In this document: piece after piece, positions 18,162 to 26,248 of the stretch
Layout of the letters: each line of letters opens with the position of its first letter
How positions within the stretch are numbered: the first letter of the stretch is position 1
NCBI GenBank assembly: GCA_965249505.1
Contig: OZ252238.1
Span: forward strand, 2,356,001 to 2,420,000
Length of the DNA: 64,000 nt
Origin: Bin127 sp965249505
GTDB taxonomy: Bacteria > Chloroflexota > Dehalococcoidia > Lucifugimonadales > Lucifugimonadaceae
Direction: 5' to 3'
Notes under the pieces: model-generated
What the model saw: only the letters and a program-made list of their open reading frames with translations
What the model was told of the DNA's origin: nothing
Databases searched by the model: none
Made by a program: the position numbers and the translations under genes

Positions 18162-19113
18162 GGCATTGGATCGTGCCGACCGATCCATCTTGATAACAGG
18201 CGGCGGCGGTTTTATCGGGACGGCGTTGAGCATTCGCTTGGCAGCGCGGACGGATGTTCAACGGGTTGTGGCGGTTGATATTCGTTTCAACGACGATTTG
18301 GGAAATCGGCAGGCAAAGCTGGACAAAGTTGAGCGTGAAATTGCCTGTGGGATAGACGACCTGATTGCGGATCGAGAAATAGACACCGTGATACATGCCG
18401 CTTTCTTGATCGCACCCCATCGGGACGAAGAGTTTGCCAGGTCGATCAACGTAAATGCCACGTTACGTCTGTTGGATGCCTGCGGACGGCTAGGCGTGAG
18501 GCACTTCGTTTATCTCAGCAGCGCCACTGTCTACGGTGCGCACGCTGACAACCCAGATCGTCATTCAGAAACGGACCAAATTCGGCCAAATGATTTCCAA
18601 TATGCCCTTCACAAACGCGAGGCCGAAAGGATGATCCAAACCAAAAGCGAGGAGTTTTCTAGTTTAAATACCTGCGTTTTGCGAGCTGCCATAGTGCTTG
18701 GCGCCGGAGCCGGAAACTTTGTTGCTGAAACCCTGAAAAGGAACATTGCCATTGCTCCTCGTCGTGCCAATCCACGCGTGCAGTTCACGCACATCGATGA
18801 TTTCGTCGAAGCCGTCGAAAGAGTTTTGAGCCTCGGTGCGTCGGGCACATACAACATAGCCGGTACTGACACTATCGACTGGCATCGGGCGATGGAGCTG
18901 TTGCGGATCAAGCGCATCGACCTGCCGGATTGGCTCTTGTACCCGCTTGTCGGCATCAGTTGGTCTCTCGGACTTCAGAACAAATCCCAACCAGCGGCGC
19001 TCGATCTCGTACGATTCCCCTATGAAGTCTCGACCGACAAGGCTCGTTCAGAATTGAATTGGGAGCCTAAGATGTCGAGCGAGGCCGCCATCAAATCGTT
19101 TGTAGAGGGTTGA
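18151..19113 (+). CDS. NAD-dependent epimerase/dehydratase (extended SDR)
   Basis: Rossmann-fold protein of 320 aa. The NAD motif GGGGFIGTAL is near residue 18, the catalytic YALHK (YxxxK) near residue 150, and SSATVYG upstream holds the conserved Ser/Thr. FTHIDDFVEAV and the C-terminal LNWEPKMSSEAAIKSF are typical of nucleotide-sugar epimerases. Substrate unknown; an HpnA-like hopanoid-associated epimerase is possible given the squalene genes 2 kb upstream, but nothing in the sequence decides this. It overlaps the preceding small gene by 11 nt. Confidence 0.88.
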   Translation: MRCEALDRADRSILITGGGGFIGTALSIRLAARTDVQRVVAVDIRFNDDLGNRQAKLDKVEREIACGIDDLIADREIDTVIHAAFLIAPHRDEEFARSINVNATLRLLDACGRLGVRHFVYLSSATVYGAHADNPDRHSETDQIRPNDFQYALHKREAERMIQTKSEEFSSLNTCVLRAAIVLGAGAGNFVAETLKRNIAIAPRRANPRVQFTHIDDFVEAVERVLSLGASGTYNIAGTDTIDWHRAMELLRIKRIDLPDWLLYPLVGISWSLGLQNKSQPAALDLVRFPYEVSTDKARSELNWEPKMSSEAAIKSFVEG

Positions 19114-19150
19114 ATCGACCGTAGTCGCTCACCTCGGGGGCAAGTTTAAG

Positions 19151-19822
19151 ATGCCACGTTATTACGGAGTATTCGTCGACATACAAGGCCGTAGGTGCGT
19201 CGTATTCGGAGGCGATGCGCACGAAGCCCAACGCAAAGTCAACTACCTGCTGGAGTGCGGTGGGGAAGTCACAATTTATTGCCCTGAAGATAGGGTCTCG
19301 AAAGACCTCCAAGACCTTGCCAATCACCGTGAAATCTCGTGGATCAAACGTAAGTATCGCCCCGGCGACCTTGAAGACGCTTGGTTGGTAGTAGTCGCAG
19401 ACACTTCCGACGACGAGATCAACAAAGCCATCTCGGACGAGGCGGCGCAACGCAACGTCCTATTGAACGTGATGGATGTGACCCACCTTTGCACGTTCAT
19501 CGCCCCGGCACTCATCCAACGAGAAGACGTGACCGTGGCGGTTTCGACAGCCGGTACCAGCCCGGCACTAGCTCGTCGATTGCGCGAACGCATGTCCGAC
19601 CACGAGTATTGCCAATGCCTTCAATGGGCGGATTTGGGACCAATCATCGCCGATGTTCGAACCGATGTGCGATCTCGAAAACTGCCGATAACCCCAGGCG
19701 ACTGGGCTGAGTCGATCACTGAAAAGATGCTGGACGCGTTTCAACGGGGGAACCCAGATCAAGCACGCCAACTATTGGTTTCAGCATTGGAAGAGCGCGC
19801 CGCCCGACACCGTTCCGGGTAA
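19151..19822 (+). CDS. Precorrin-2 dehydrogenase/sirohydrochlorin ferrochelatase-like protein (Met8/CysG-N family)
   Basis: 223-aa protein with an N-terminal Rossmann domain (CVVFGGDAHEAQRKVNYLLE) and the Met8/CysG-B signature near residue 110 (LNVMDVTHLCTFIAPALI), followed by AVSTAGTSPALARRLRE. Such enzymes oxidise precorrin-2 to sirohydrochlorin and may insert iron to give siroheme. With the CobA domain encoded at 21.3 kb, a complete uroporphyrinogen III to siroheme route is present. hemA, which often accompanies this gene, is missing here. Confidence 0.88.
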   Translation: MPRYYGVFVDIQGRRCVVFGGDAHEAQRKVNYLLECGGEVTIYCPEDRVSKDLQDLANHREISWIKRKYRPGDLEDAWLVVVADTSDDEINKAISDEAAQRNVLLNVMDVTHLCTFIAPALIQREDVTVAVSTAGTSPALARRLRERMSDHEYCQCLQWADLGPIIADVRTDVRSRKLPITPGDWAESITEKMLDAFQRGNPDQARQLLVSALEERAARHRSG

Positions 19823-19845
19823 GGTTGTTTCGTAACGTTCGTGGC

Positions 19846-20166
19846 TCCTTCGACAGGCTCAGGACGAACGGATGGGGGATGCCAACCGTTCTGCAGCCCA
19901 TTCGACGGGCTTAGGACGATCCTTCAACGGGCTCAGGATGAACGGGGCGCGGGATGCCAGACGTTTGCTGCCGATCAGACCTGTCCAGGGCGGTCCTTCG
20001 ACGCGCTCAGGACGAACGGGTGGGGGATGCCAGACGTTTGCCTGCCCGTCAGACATGTTCAGGGCGATCCTTCGGCAGGCTCCGGACGAACGGCGTGCGG
20101 GATGCCAGACGTTCGCTGCCCTCAGACCTGTTCAGGACGATCCTTCGACAGGCTCAGGACGAACGG
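19846..20166 (+). repeat. Tandem array of palindromic REP-like repeats, 74-bp period
   Basis: A 26-bp core TCCTTCGACAGGCTCAGGAC + GAACGG occurs five times, starting at 19846, 19920, 19994, 20068 and 20141, so the period is 74, 74, 74 and 73 bp. TCCT and AGGA in the core are complementary and enclose TCGACAGGCTC. Between cores is a conserved spacer with GGATGCCAGACGTTTGCTG-type sequence, and a degenerate second half-core (clearest at 19897-19919). The 500-bp gap 19823-20323 holds nothing else except the inverted copy at 20228. Open frames through the array are repeat artefacts. Confidence 0.9.
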
Positions 20167-20227
20167 GGTGCGGGCTCAGAAGAAATGGTGGGCAACAAGC
20201 TCGCGTTGAAGGCGTAGGAGGCTTCCC

Positions 20228-20256
20228 CGTTCGTGGTGAGCTTGTCGAACCACGAG
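20228..20256 (-). repeat. Inverted single copy of the same REP-like element
   Basis: Read on the minus strand this is a core with TTCGACAAGCTCA and ACGAACGG as in the array. Its stem is GTGGT/ACCAC instead of TCCT/AGGA. Both arms changed together, so pairing is preserved. It lies 68 bp upstream of hemC in opposite orientation to the array. Confidence 0.8.
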
Positions 20257-20323
20257 AGACGCACGCACTGCCTATTCAATGGATCAGTAGTCCCTCGCTG
20301 TCCCGACGTACAATCCGATCATC

Positions 20324-21268
20324 ATGACCCCCTCCTCGAAGAAGATCGTGATGGGTAGTCGAGGCAGTCGCTTGGCGGTGGCCCAATACCAAGAGGTCAA
20401 ACGATTGGTCGAGGAGAAACACCCAGAGATCGCCGTCGAACACAAGGTCATCACAACTACAGGGGACGCGAACCGTGAACAATCTATCGCATCCCTCGGC
20501 GTCGGAGTATTCGTGCGAAGTATCGAAACCTCGCTCCTGCGAGGAGAAATCGACGTCGCGGTTCACAGCCTCAAAGACCTGCCTACAGCCATTCCAGATG
20601 GGCTCGTTATCGCCGGTGTCCCCTACCGAGAAGACCCGCGCGACACGGTTGTGAGCCGCGACGGGCACTCCTTGGAAGATTTGCCACCCGGCGCCGTCGT
20701 AGCCACCGGCAGTGCCCGACGACGGGCTCTCATACACTCCATGCGCGGCGACCTTATCCTGAAACCGATTAGAGGCAACGTCACGACTCGATTGGACCTG
20801 TTGGATCAGGTAGACGGCGACATTGACGCTCTCGTCCTAGCCGCTGCGGGGCTGAAGAGGCTGGGCCGTCAGTCCAGGGCGTCTCAATACTTAAGCTGCA
20901 TGTCCTTCACGTCTGCGCCCGGACAAGGCGCGTTGGCGCTTGAAACGAGGTCCGACAACGATTTTGCTCATTCGATCTGTCGATCAATCGAACATCAATC
21001 AACCCGAAGGTGCGTCGACGCCGAACGGGCGTTCTTATCGGCGATCGGCGGCGGATGCTCTGCCCCGATAGGCGCCCACGCACGCATCGATGATGACACG
21101 ATGACGATGTCCGTATTCGTTGCCGATCCTGCAGGCGCACAACTTCTGAGAGGAAACCAATCAGGTCCGAGCGCGTCAGGTGAAAGCATCGCGCAATGTC
21201 TCGCCCAAGAATTGACCGAGGGCGGCGCCCAAAATCTGCTACCGGATCTGAACCCATCGTTGGCATGA
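20324..21268 (+). CDS. hemC: Porphobilinogen deaminase (hydroxymethylbilane synthase)
   Basis: Polymerises four porphobilinogens to hydroxymethylbilane in haem synthesis. The N-terminal GSRGSRLAVAQ, VHSLKDLP and GSARRRA motifs are standard substrate/cofactor-binding regions. The dipyrromethane cofactor cysteine is in AIGGGCSAPIGAHA near residue 246. Length (314 aa) is normal. Its stop overlaps the start of the cobA-hemD fusion (ATGA), so the pair is translationally coupled. The REP-like array lies between this gene and the Met8-like gene. Confidence 0.97.
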   Translation: MTPSSKKIVMGSRGSRLAVAQYQEVKRLVEEKHPEIAVEHKVITTTGDANREQSIASLGVGVFVRSIETSLLRGEIDVAVHSLKDLPTAIPDGLVIAGVPYREDPRDTVVSRDGHSLEDLPPGAVVATGSARRRALIHSMRGDLILKPIRGNVTTRLDLLDQVDGDIDALVLAAAGLKRLGRQSRASQYLSCMSFTSAPGQGALALETRSDNDFAHSICRSIEHQSTRRCVDAERAFLSAIGGGCSAPIGAHARIDDDTMTMSVFVADPAGAQLLRGNQSGPSASGESIAQCLAQELTEGGAQNLLPDLNPSLA

Positions 21269-22782
21269 GTGCGGTGGGCAAGGTCTACTTGGTGGGGGCA
21301 GGGCCAGGCGATCCAGATCTCATCACGGTTAAGGGTCTGGCAGCGCTGAGAGCGGCCGATGTGGTTGTCTACGACCGGCTCGCCCCCCAGGAGCTACTGG
21401 ATGAAGCTCCTGCTGACGCTGAATTGATCAACGCCGGTAAAGCCAGATCAGCGGCCTTGTTGTCCCAAGATGAAATCAACGATCTTCTCATCGCCAAGGC
21501 TCGCGCCGGGAAGATCGTCTGCCGGCTCAAAGGCGGTGATCCCTTTCTGTTCGGGAGAGGCGGCGAAGAAGCGTTAGCTCTATCGAACGCCGGTATCGAA
21601 TGGACCCTAGTTCCCGGCGTGACATCGGCTATCTCAGCGCCCGCTTACTCCGGGATTCCTGTGACGCATCGCGGGACCGCAAGCGGGGTGACCATCGTAA
21701 CCGGATCAGAAGATCCTCAATCGCCGCAGAGCAGCGTGGACTGGCGAGCGGTTGCCGAAATCCAAGGAACGATAGTCGTGTTAATGGGCGTCAACCGATT
21801 AGGCGAGATCGCCGACTTGCTTGTCAAACATGGCAAATCGCCGAGTTGTCCCGCCGCCGTAACGCAAAATGGATCATCGGACGACCAACGTACCGTAACC
21901 GGCACTCTATCGGACATTGCCAGATTGGCGAGTGAAGCCAAGATCGGCCCACCAGCCATCCTGACAGTAGGCGAGGTCGTACGCCTTCGAGACACAATCG
22001 CTTGGTTCGACAAGCTCCCGCTCTTCGGGAAGCGAATCGTTGTAACAAGAGCGCGCTCCCAAGCCAGCTCCCTGGCAAAAGGCCTCCGAGAGCTAGGGGC
22101 GTCAGTCATCGAGTGCCCGGTGATTCGAACTCAACCGCTGGAAGATACGTCGGATTTGGATCGGTGCTTGAACCAGCTGCACCAATACGACTGGATCGCC
22201 TTTGCGAGCCCGAACAGCGTGAACCAAGTATGGGGACGTTTAGGGCACTTAGGCCTCGATTCACGCGCGATGGCTCACGCCAAAATCGCAGCCGTTGGAC
22301 CCGCTACCAAGTCAGCGTTAGAGGATAGAGGGATCACTCCGGACCTCGTGCCCAGCGACTACTCCTCGGATGGTTTGGCAAACGAATTCGCCAAACAAGG
22401 CGAAAAGCCCCAAAAGGCACTCGCGTTTAGGTCTGACGTCGGAAAAGAAGCGATGCCGAACGGGTTGCGATCCATTGGCGCAGAGGTCGATGAGGTCGTT
22501 GCGTATCGCACAGTAATCGAGGAAGAGTCTGTGGAGAAGGCGATAGACGCCTACTCCGGCCGCATCGACGCGACCACTTTCACAAGCTCATCGACTGTCA
22601 AAAACCTTGTGGCGTGCCTCGATGGAGAAGTAGCAGGTATCAATTCCGGCAAGGTTGTGTGCATTGGCCCCATGACGGCAGAAACTGCGAAGTTGAAAGG
22701 CATCAGCGTGGATGCGATCCCCGAACAGCAATCGATCGCAGGCTTGATTGCTGCTGTTAAATCCTCTCTTAGCGGCTCGTGA
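21265..22782 (+). CDS. cobA-hemD: Uroporphyrinogen-III C-methyltransferase / uroporphyrinogen-III synthase fusion
   Basis: 505-aa bifunctional protein. Residues about 1-245 are SUMT (CobA), with VYLVGAGPGDPDLITVKG at the N-terminus and GGDPFLFGRGGEE near residue 90. Residues about 250-505 are HemD, which closes the macrocycle of hydroxymethylbilane, with FGKRIVVTRARSQAS at its start. The protein makes uroporphyrinogen III and diverts part of it to precorrin-2. I start at the ATG overlapping the hemC stop; the frame is open 23 codons upstream inside hemC. Confidence 0.95.
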   Translation: MSAVGKVYLVGAGPGDPDLITVKGLAALRAADVVVYDRLAPQELLDEAPADAELINAGKARSAALLSQDEINDLLIAKARAGKIVCRLKGGDPFLFGRGGEEALALSNAGIEWTLVPGVTSAISAPAYSGIPVTHRGTASGVTIVTGSEDPQSPQSSVDWRAVAEIQGTIVVLMGVNRLGEIADLLVKHGKSPSCPAAVTQNGSSDDQRTVTGTLSDIARLASEAKIGPPAILTVGEVVRLRDTIAWFDKLPLFGKRIVVTRARSQASSLAKGLRELGASVIECPVIRTQPLEDTSDLDRCLNQLHQYDWIAFASPNSVNQVWGRLGHLGLDSRAMAHAKIAAVGPATKSALEDRGITPDLVPSDYSSDGLANEFAKQGEKPQKALAFRSDVGKEAMPNGLRSIGAEVDEVVAYRTVIEEESVEKAIDAYSGRIDATTFTSSSTVKNLVACLDGEVAGINSGKVVCIGPMTAETAKLKGISVDAIPEQQSIAGLIAAVKSSLSGS

Positions 22783-22784
22783 CA

Positions 22785-23789
22785 ATGCAACGCGGTGAAC
22801 AACACGAATTTGAACGTCTTCGCGCCTTGCGGGCCACGCCTGAGGTGCGCCGAGAAAACGCCGAAACACGGCTCGATACAAGTGAGTTCGTCTACCCGAT
22901 GTTCTTAGTCAACGGCGAGAACGTGCGCCAACCGGTGCCCTCGATGCCCGGCATCTCCAGACTGTCCACCGATCAAGCCCTAGTAGAGGCAGAAACCGCT
23001 GTCGCCGCCGGGATCGGCAAGTTTCTATTCTTCGGCATCCCTGACTCGAAAGACTCGTTGGGCACGCGATCAGCAAGTCCTGATGAAGCGGTTCAACGAA
23101 CCGTCGTCGAGTTTCGCAACGAACTCCCAGACGCGACAGTTATCACTGACGTGTGCCTGTGCGAATACACCGACCACGGTCACTGCGGACAATTGACACC
23201 CGACGGCGAGGTCGATAACGATGCGACATTGCCCTTGCTTGCCGCCGCTGCCCTCTCACACGCTCAAGCAGGTGCACAGATTGTGGCTCCCTCGGCAATG
23301 ATGGATGGCCAAGTGGATGCGATTCGCCGAACCTTGGATGACTCGGGGTTTGGGAGCGTCAAGATTCTCGGATACTCCGCTAAGTACGCTTCCGCGTTTT
23401 ACGGACCGTTCAGGGATGCGGCGCAGTCGGCACCCTCATTTGGAGATCGTCGAAGTTATCAAATGGCGCCGCCTCAAAAAGCCGAGGCGATGCGTGAAAT
23501 TGGCGCAGATATCTCCGAAGGCGCGGACTTCATCATGGTCAAGCCGGCCTTGGCATACCTTGACGTGATCTCCGAAGCGAAGCGGCGATTCCCAAATTTT
23601 CCGCTCTACGCCTACAACGTCAGCGGCGAATACTCGATGATCACCGCAGCCGCCAACAATGATTGGATCGATCTCCGCACCGCCGCACTCGAGGCCCTCA
23701 TAGGCATCAAACGAGCCGGTGCAGACTTCATAATCACGTACTTCGCCATCACCGCGGCAAAGTGGCTCGAGGATGGCGGTCTCGACTGA
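22785..23789 (+). CDS. hemB: Delta-aminolevulinic acid dehydratase (porphobilinogen synthase)
   Basis: Condenses two 5-aminolevulinates to porphobilinogen. The Schiff-base lysines are in YSAKYASAFYGPFRDA and MVKPALAYLD. The zinc-type cysteine cluster appears as DVCLCEYTDHGHCG near residue 120. Length is normal (334 aa from the ATG at 22785; a GTG two codons upstream overlaps the cobA-hemD stop). Together hemC, cobA-hemD and hemB form one operon making uroporphyrinogen III. hemA, hemL and hemE are not in the window. Confidence 0.97.
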   Translation: MQRGEQHEFERLRALRATPEVRRENAETRLDTSEFVYPMFLVNGENVRQPVPSMPGISRLSTDQALVEAETAVAAGIGKFLFFGIPDSKDSLGTRSASPDEAVQRTVVEFRNELPDATVITDVCLCEYTDHGHCGQLTPDGEVDNDATLPLLAAAALSHAQAGAQIVAPSAMMDGQVDAIRRTLDDSGFGSVKILGYSAKYASAFYGPFRDAAQSAPSFGDRRSYQMAPPQKAEAMREIGADISEGADFIMVKPALAYLDVISEAKRRFPNFPLYAYNVSGEYSMITAAANNDWIDLRTAALEALIGIKRAGADFIITYFAITAAKWLEDGGLD

Positions 23790-23791
23790 TT

Positions 23792-23829
23792 TCGGAATTC
23801 ATCTTCCGAGGGGTTAATGGATTGTTAAC
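23792..23829. promoter_or_regulatory. Two adjacent inverted repeats between hemB and the aquaporin gene
   Basis: TCGGAA (23792-23797) pairs with TTCCGA (23804-23809) across 6 nt. GTTAA (23813-23817) pairs with TTAAC (23825-23829) across 7 nt. The first could be a weak terminator stem for hemB. The second lies 24 nt before the aquaporin ATG and could be an operator for the arsenic pair. No arsR gene is in the window. Confidence 0.35.
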
Positions 23830-23852
23830 GCCTGACGCATATCCTTTTCTGA

Positions 23853-24722
23853 ATGTCAACCGTTGTTCGTCTTCCTTCAGGAACGCCCGCCAGAAACGCG
23901 TTCCTGGCGGCGTGCGCAGCCGAAGTAGTCGGCACGTTTCTCCTCGTCCTGTTCGGCACTGGCTCCGTTGCAGCAGCCACCTACACCGGCGCTCAGGTCG
24001 GACTTTGGCAAGTCGCTGCAGTTTGGGGTTTTGGCGTCGCGCTGGCGATCTACGTGACGGCTGCCGTCTCCGGCGCTCATCTGAACCCAGCAATCAGCTT
24101 GGCGTTCGCCATATTTCGCGGGCACGACTTCCCCGTGCCCAAGCTTTTCGCTTATTGGGGCTCCCAACTGGTCGGCGCCATATTGGCCGGGATATGCGTG
24201 CTCATCCTGTTCGGACCGTTCATCACTGAATTCGAAGCGGCCAACAACATTGTGAGAGGCGATGCCGGCAGCCAACTATCTGCGATGGCCTTCGGCGAGT
24301 ACTTCCCGAACCCGGCGATCTATGAACCGGGGTCGGTGACTATATCCCCGTGGCACGCCTTCGCCGTTGAGGCTTTCGGCACCGGAATACTCGCAATGGT
24401 GATATTCGCACTGGTGGATCGCAGAAACGCGGCGCTGCCGAACAACGGCATGGCCCCTTTCTTCATCGGATTCACGGTGGCTGCGCTGATCAGCCTCTTC
24501 GCACCGATAACCCAGGCCGGATGGAACCCCGCCAGAGACTTCGGACCTCGAATAGTGGCATACTTCGCCGGTTGGGGAGATATCGCGATCCCCGGGCCTG
24601 AATTCGGGTTTTGGGTCTACATCGCCGGTCCCCTCGTAGGTGCCCCCATAGGGGCGCTGATATTCGAGTATGTGATCGCGCCCGGGTTAAGATCGGTTCA
24701 ATCGAAAAACGAAATCTCTTAA
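23853..24722 (+). CDS. Aquaporin/aquaglyceroporin (MIP family), probable arsenite channel
   Basis: Six-helix channel protein of 289 aa. The two pore NPA boxes are HLNPAIS near residue 71 and GWNPARD near residue 221. The second is followed by the pore arginine. It is longer than a minimal aquaporin because of an extended external loop around residues 125-165. It lies 12 nt from a thioredoxin-type arsenate reductase gene. This pairing is known from aqpS-arsC in rhizobia, where the channel lets arsenite leave the cell in place of an ArsB pump. The arsenite role is inferred from context; water, glycerol or other metalloids are possible. Confidence 0.9.
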   Translation: MSTVVRLPSGTPARNAFLAACAAEVVGTFLLVLFGTGSVAAATYTGAQVGLWQVAAVWGFGVALAIYVTAAVSGAHLNPAISLAFAIFRGHDFPVPKLFAYWGSQLVGAILAGICVLILFGPFITEFEAANNIVRGDAGSQLSAMAFGEYFPNPAIYEPGSVTISPWHAFAVEAFGTGILAMVIFALVDRRNAALPNNGMAPFFIGFTVAALISLFAPITQAGWNPARDFGPRIVAYFAGWGDIAIPGPEFGFWVYIAGPLVGAPIGALIFEYVIAPGLRSVQSKNEIS

Positions 24723-24734
24723 TCCAATCCCATC

Positions 24735-25154
24735 ATGCGATCCCTACCCGACGTTCTGTTCGTGTGCGTTCACAACTCTGGCAGGAGTGTGGCCGCCAAG
24801 TTGCTCTACAACGACCGTGCGGCGAAGCTTGGCTTGGCGACGAGAGCCGAATCCGCGGGCACAGACCCTGCCAAGGCTATCAACCCAAAAGTGGCATCGG
24901 TGCTCGAGTCGTTCGGCATCGACACTTCCAATGAGGCGCCCAAAATCATCGACGACACGATGATCGCAACCGATCCCGCGGTTATCACCTTGGGTTGCGT
25001 GATCGACGAAGCGCAGTGCCCCGCGATCCGTATGGAAAACGTCGAGGATTGGGGCCTTCCCGATCCCAAATCAATGTCGGAAGAAGAGATCGTGCCGTTG
25101 ATCCACGATGTCGCCCGTCTCGTCAACACGTTCATCCAGACACGACGACGCTGA
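24735..25154 (+). CDS. arsC: Arsenate reductase, thioredoxin-coupled LMW-phosphatase type
   Basis: Reduces arsenate to arsenite using a cysteine relay. The nucleophile loop CVHNSGRS starts at residue 11. The two recycling cysteines are in LGCVIDEAQCP with the family's C-x6-C spacing, followed by the conserved WGLPDP. All three catalytic cysteines distinguish it from ordinary tyrosine phosphatases. Length (139 aa) is typical. It is co-directional with the aquaporin gene and converges with the sodX-like gene, 10 bp away. Confidence 0.93.
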   Translation: MRSLPDVLFVCVHNSGRSVAAKLLYNDRAAKLGLATRAESAGTDPAKAINPKVASVLESFGIDTSNEAPKIIDDTMIATDPAVITLGCVIDEAQCPAIRMENVEDWGLPDPKSMSEEEIVPLIHDVARLVNTFIQTRRR

Positions 25155-25164
25155 CTCGCTCCAG

Positions 25165-25656
25165 TCAAGCTTCATCAACTCTATGGTCCGGCAAGATCGC
25201 CATCCCAAGGATCGAACTCCGCTTGATTGGGCCGAAACTCCTGCCGTCGGTCGAAGCGAGGCGATTGTCTCCCAAAACGAGATATTCGTCCTCACTTAGG
25301 CTCCAGGAGCCGCCGGTCCTAACTAGGAGTCCTCTTCCGTAAGAGTCATCCGTTGCGGAACCATCGATGATGAGGCCATCGACGCCTAACTCAACCGTTT
25401 CTTCGGGCAATCCAACGACTCGTTTCAGCTCCCAGAATCGATCGCGGTGAGGGTGAAGGAACAGCACCACGTCCCAACGTTGAGGTGAACTGCCCAAATA
25501 ACGCTTCCGACTAACTCGCACGAATTGACCATCGCGCAATGTGGGGTTCATAGATTCGCCCTTCACTCGCACCCACTTGCTGGTGAAAATATCGGCGATG
25601 TCGGCAGCTATGGAACCGAGACTCTCGGCTGCTCGTTTCGAAGTGCGGATGACCAC
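25165..25656 (-). CDS. sodX: S26-family peptidase, probable nickel-SOD maturation protease
   Basis: Short signal-peptidase-like protein of 163 aa. The catalytic Ser35 is in VKGESMNPTL and Lys77 in ELKRVVGLP. The downstream LVLGDNRxxSTDGRSFGP box is typical of the S26 fold. It lacks the membrane anchors of LepB. It is divergent from sodN across 109 bp. In Ni-SOD systems a protease of this kind removes the SodN propeptide to free His1 as a nickel ligand. Assignment rests on family plus neighbourhood. Confidence 0.88.
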   Translation of the reverse strand: MVIRTSKRAAESLGSIAADIADIFTSKWVRVKGESMNPTLRDGQFVRVSRKRYLGSSPQRWDVVLFLHPHRDRFWELKRVVGLPEETVELGVDGLIIDGSATDDSYGRGLLVRTGGSWSLSEDEYLVLGDNRLASTDGRSFGPIKRSSILGMAILPDHRVDEA

Positions 25657-25765
25657 GAGTTTGGTTTAAGGTTTAGAGGATGATGCGGACGGGCTTGCGT
25701 GCCAGTTCAGGTTTAATTCGAACCGTTGCGTCAATGTCGAAATATCCAACGAGGGAACGCAGATA

Positions 25766-26191
25766 ATGCTACGAGAACTCCATGAATTGATTGATCGAGT
25801 ATCGCCAGTCGGTACCGCACACGCCCACTGCGACATCCCATGTGGCATCTACGACCCGCATGACGCCATTCAGGCCGCGCAGTCGGTCATTCGAATGACG
25901 GAACTCATTCTCGAAACCGGGGAGCCGAGTGGAGTCGCCGAGCACAACAGCTTCTCACGCTACGTCACCGTTAAAGAGGAACACGCCACCAAAGCCAAAG
26001 ACGATATCCTCATTATCTGGACCGACTACTTCAAGCCTGAGCATCTCGAAGCCAACCCCGACCTTCACGAGAAGGTTTGGAACGCCTGCAAACTTGGCAG
26101 CCAAGTCAAGCAGAACGTCGACATGGACGCAGCCGTCGCATTCAAGGCCGCGTTAGAAGAGATCGGCGCGATCTTCTGGTCGACTAAGTAG
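25766..26191 (+). CDS. sodN: Nickel-containing superoxide dismutase precursor
   Basis: Converts superoxide to hydrogen peroxide and oxygen. The nickel hook HCDIPCGIYDP begins at residue 21; the family has HCDLPCGVYDP, and His1, Cys2 and Cys6 are kept. The first 20 residues form a propeptide ending in AHA, so cleavage would expose the hook histidine as the new N-terminus. The mature protein would be 121 residues, close to known forms. The presumed protease is encoded divergently next door. Confidence 0.97.
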   Translation: MLRELHELIDRVSPVGTAHAHCDIPCGIYDPHDAIQAAQSVIRMTELILETGEPSGVAEHNSFSRYVTVKEEHATKAKDDILIIWTDYFKPEHLEANPDLHEKVWNACKLGSQVKQNVDMDAAVAFKAALEEIGAIFWSTK

Positions 26192-26248
26192 CAGGTGGCA
26201 CGACAGACTAACGTTCCCTCAAGGACTCGGCGGGAACTCGGACCCGCT

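Noticed and set aside
19846..20166. A possible CRISPR array
   Set aside because: Spacers between cores are conserved rather than unique, the repeat is a short palindrome of REP type, and no cas genes are present.
19841..20217. Open frames of 65-151 codons in several frames through the repeat array
   Set aside because: The frames exist because the repeats are GC-rich and near-identical. The predicted proteins are themselves repeats with no family likeness and no ribosome-binding sites.
21196..21264. A longer start for the cobA-hemD fusion
   Set aside because: It lies wholly inside hemC, and the ATG overlapping the hemC stop begins right at the SUMT domain.
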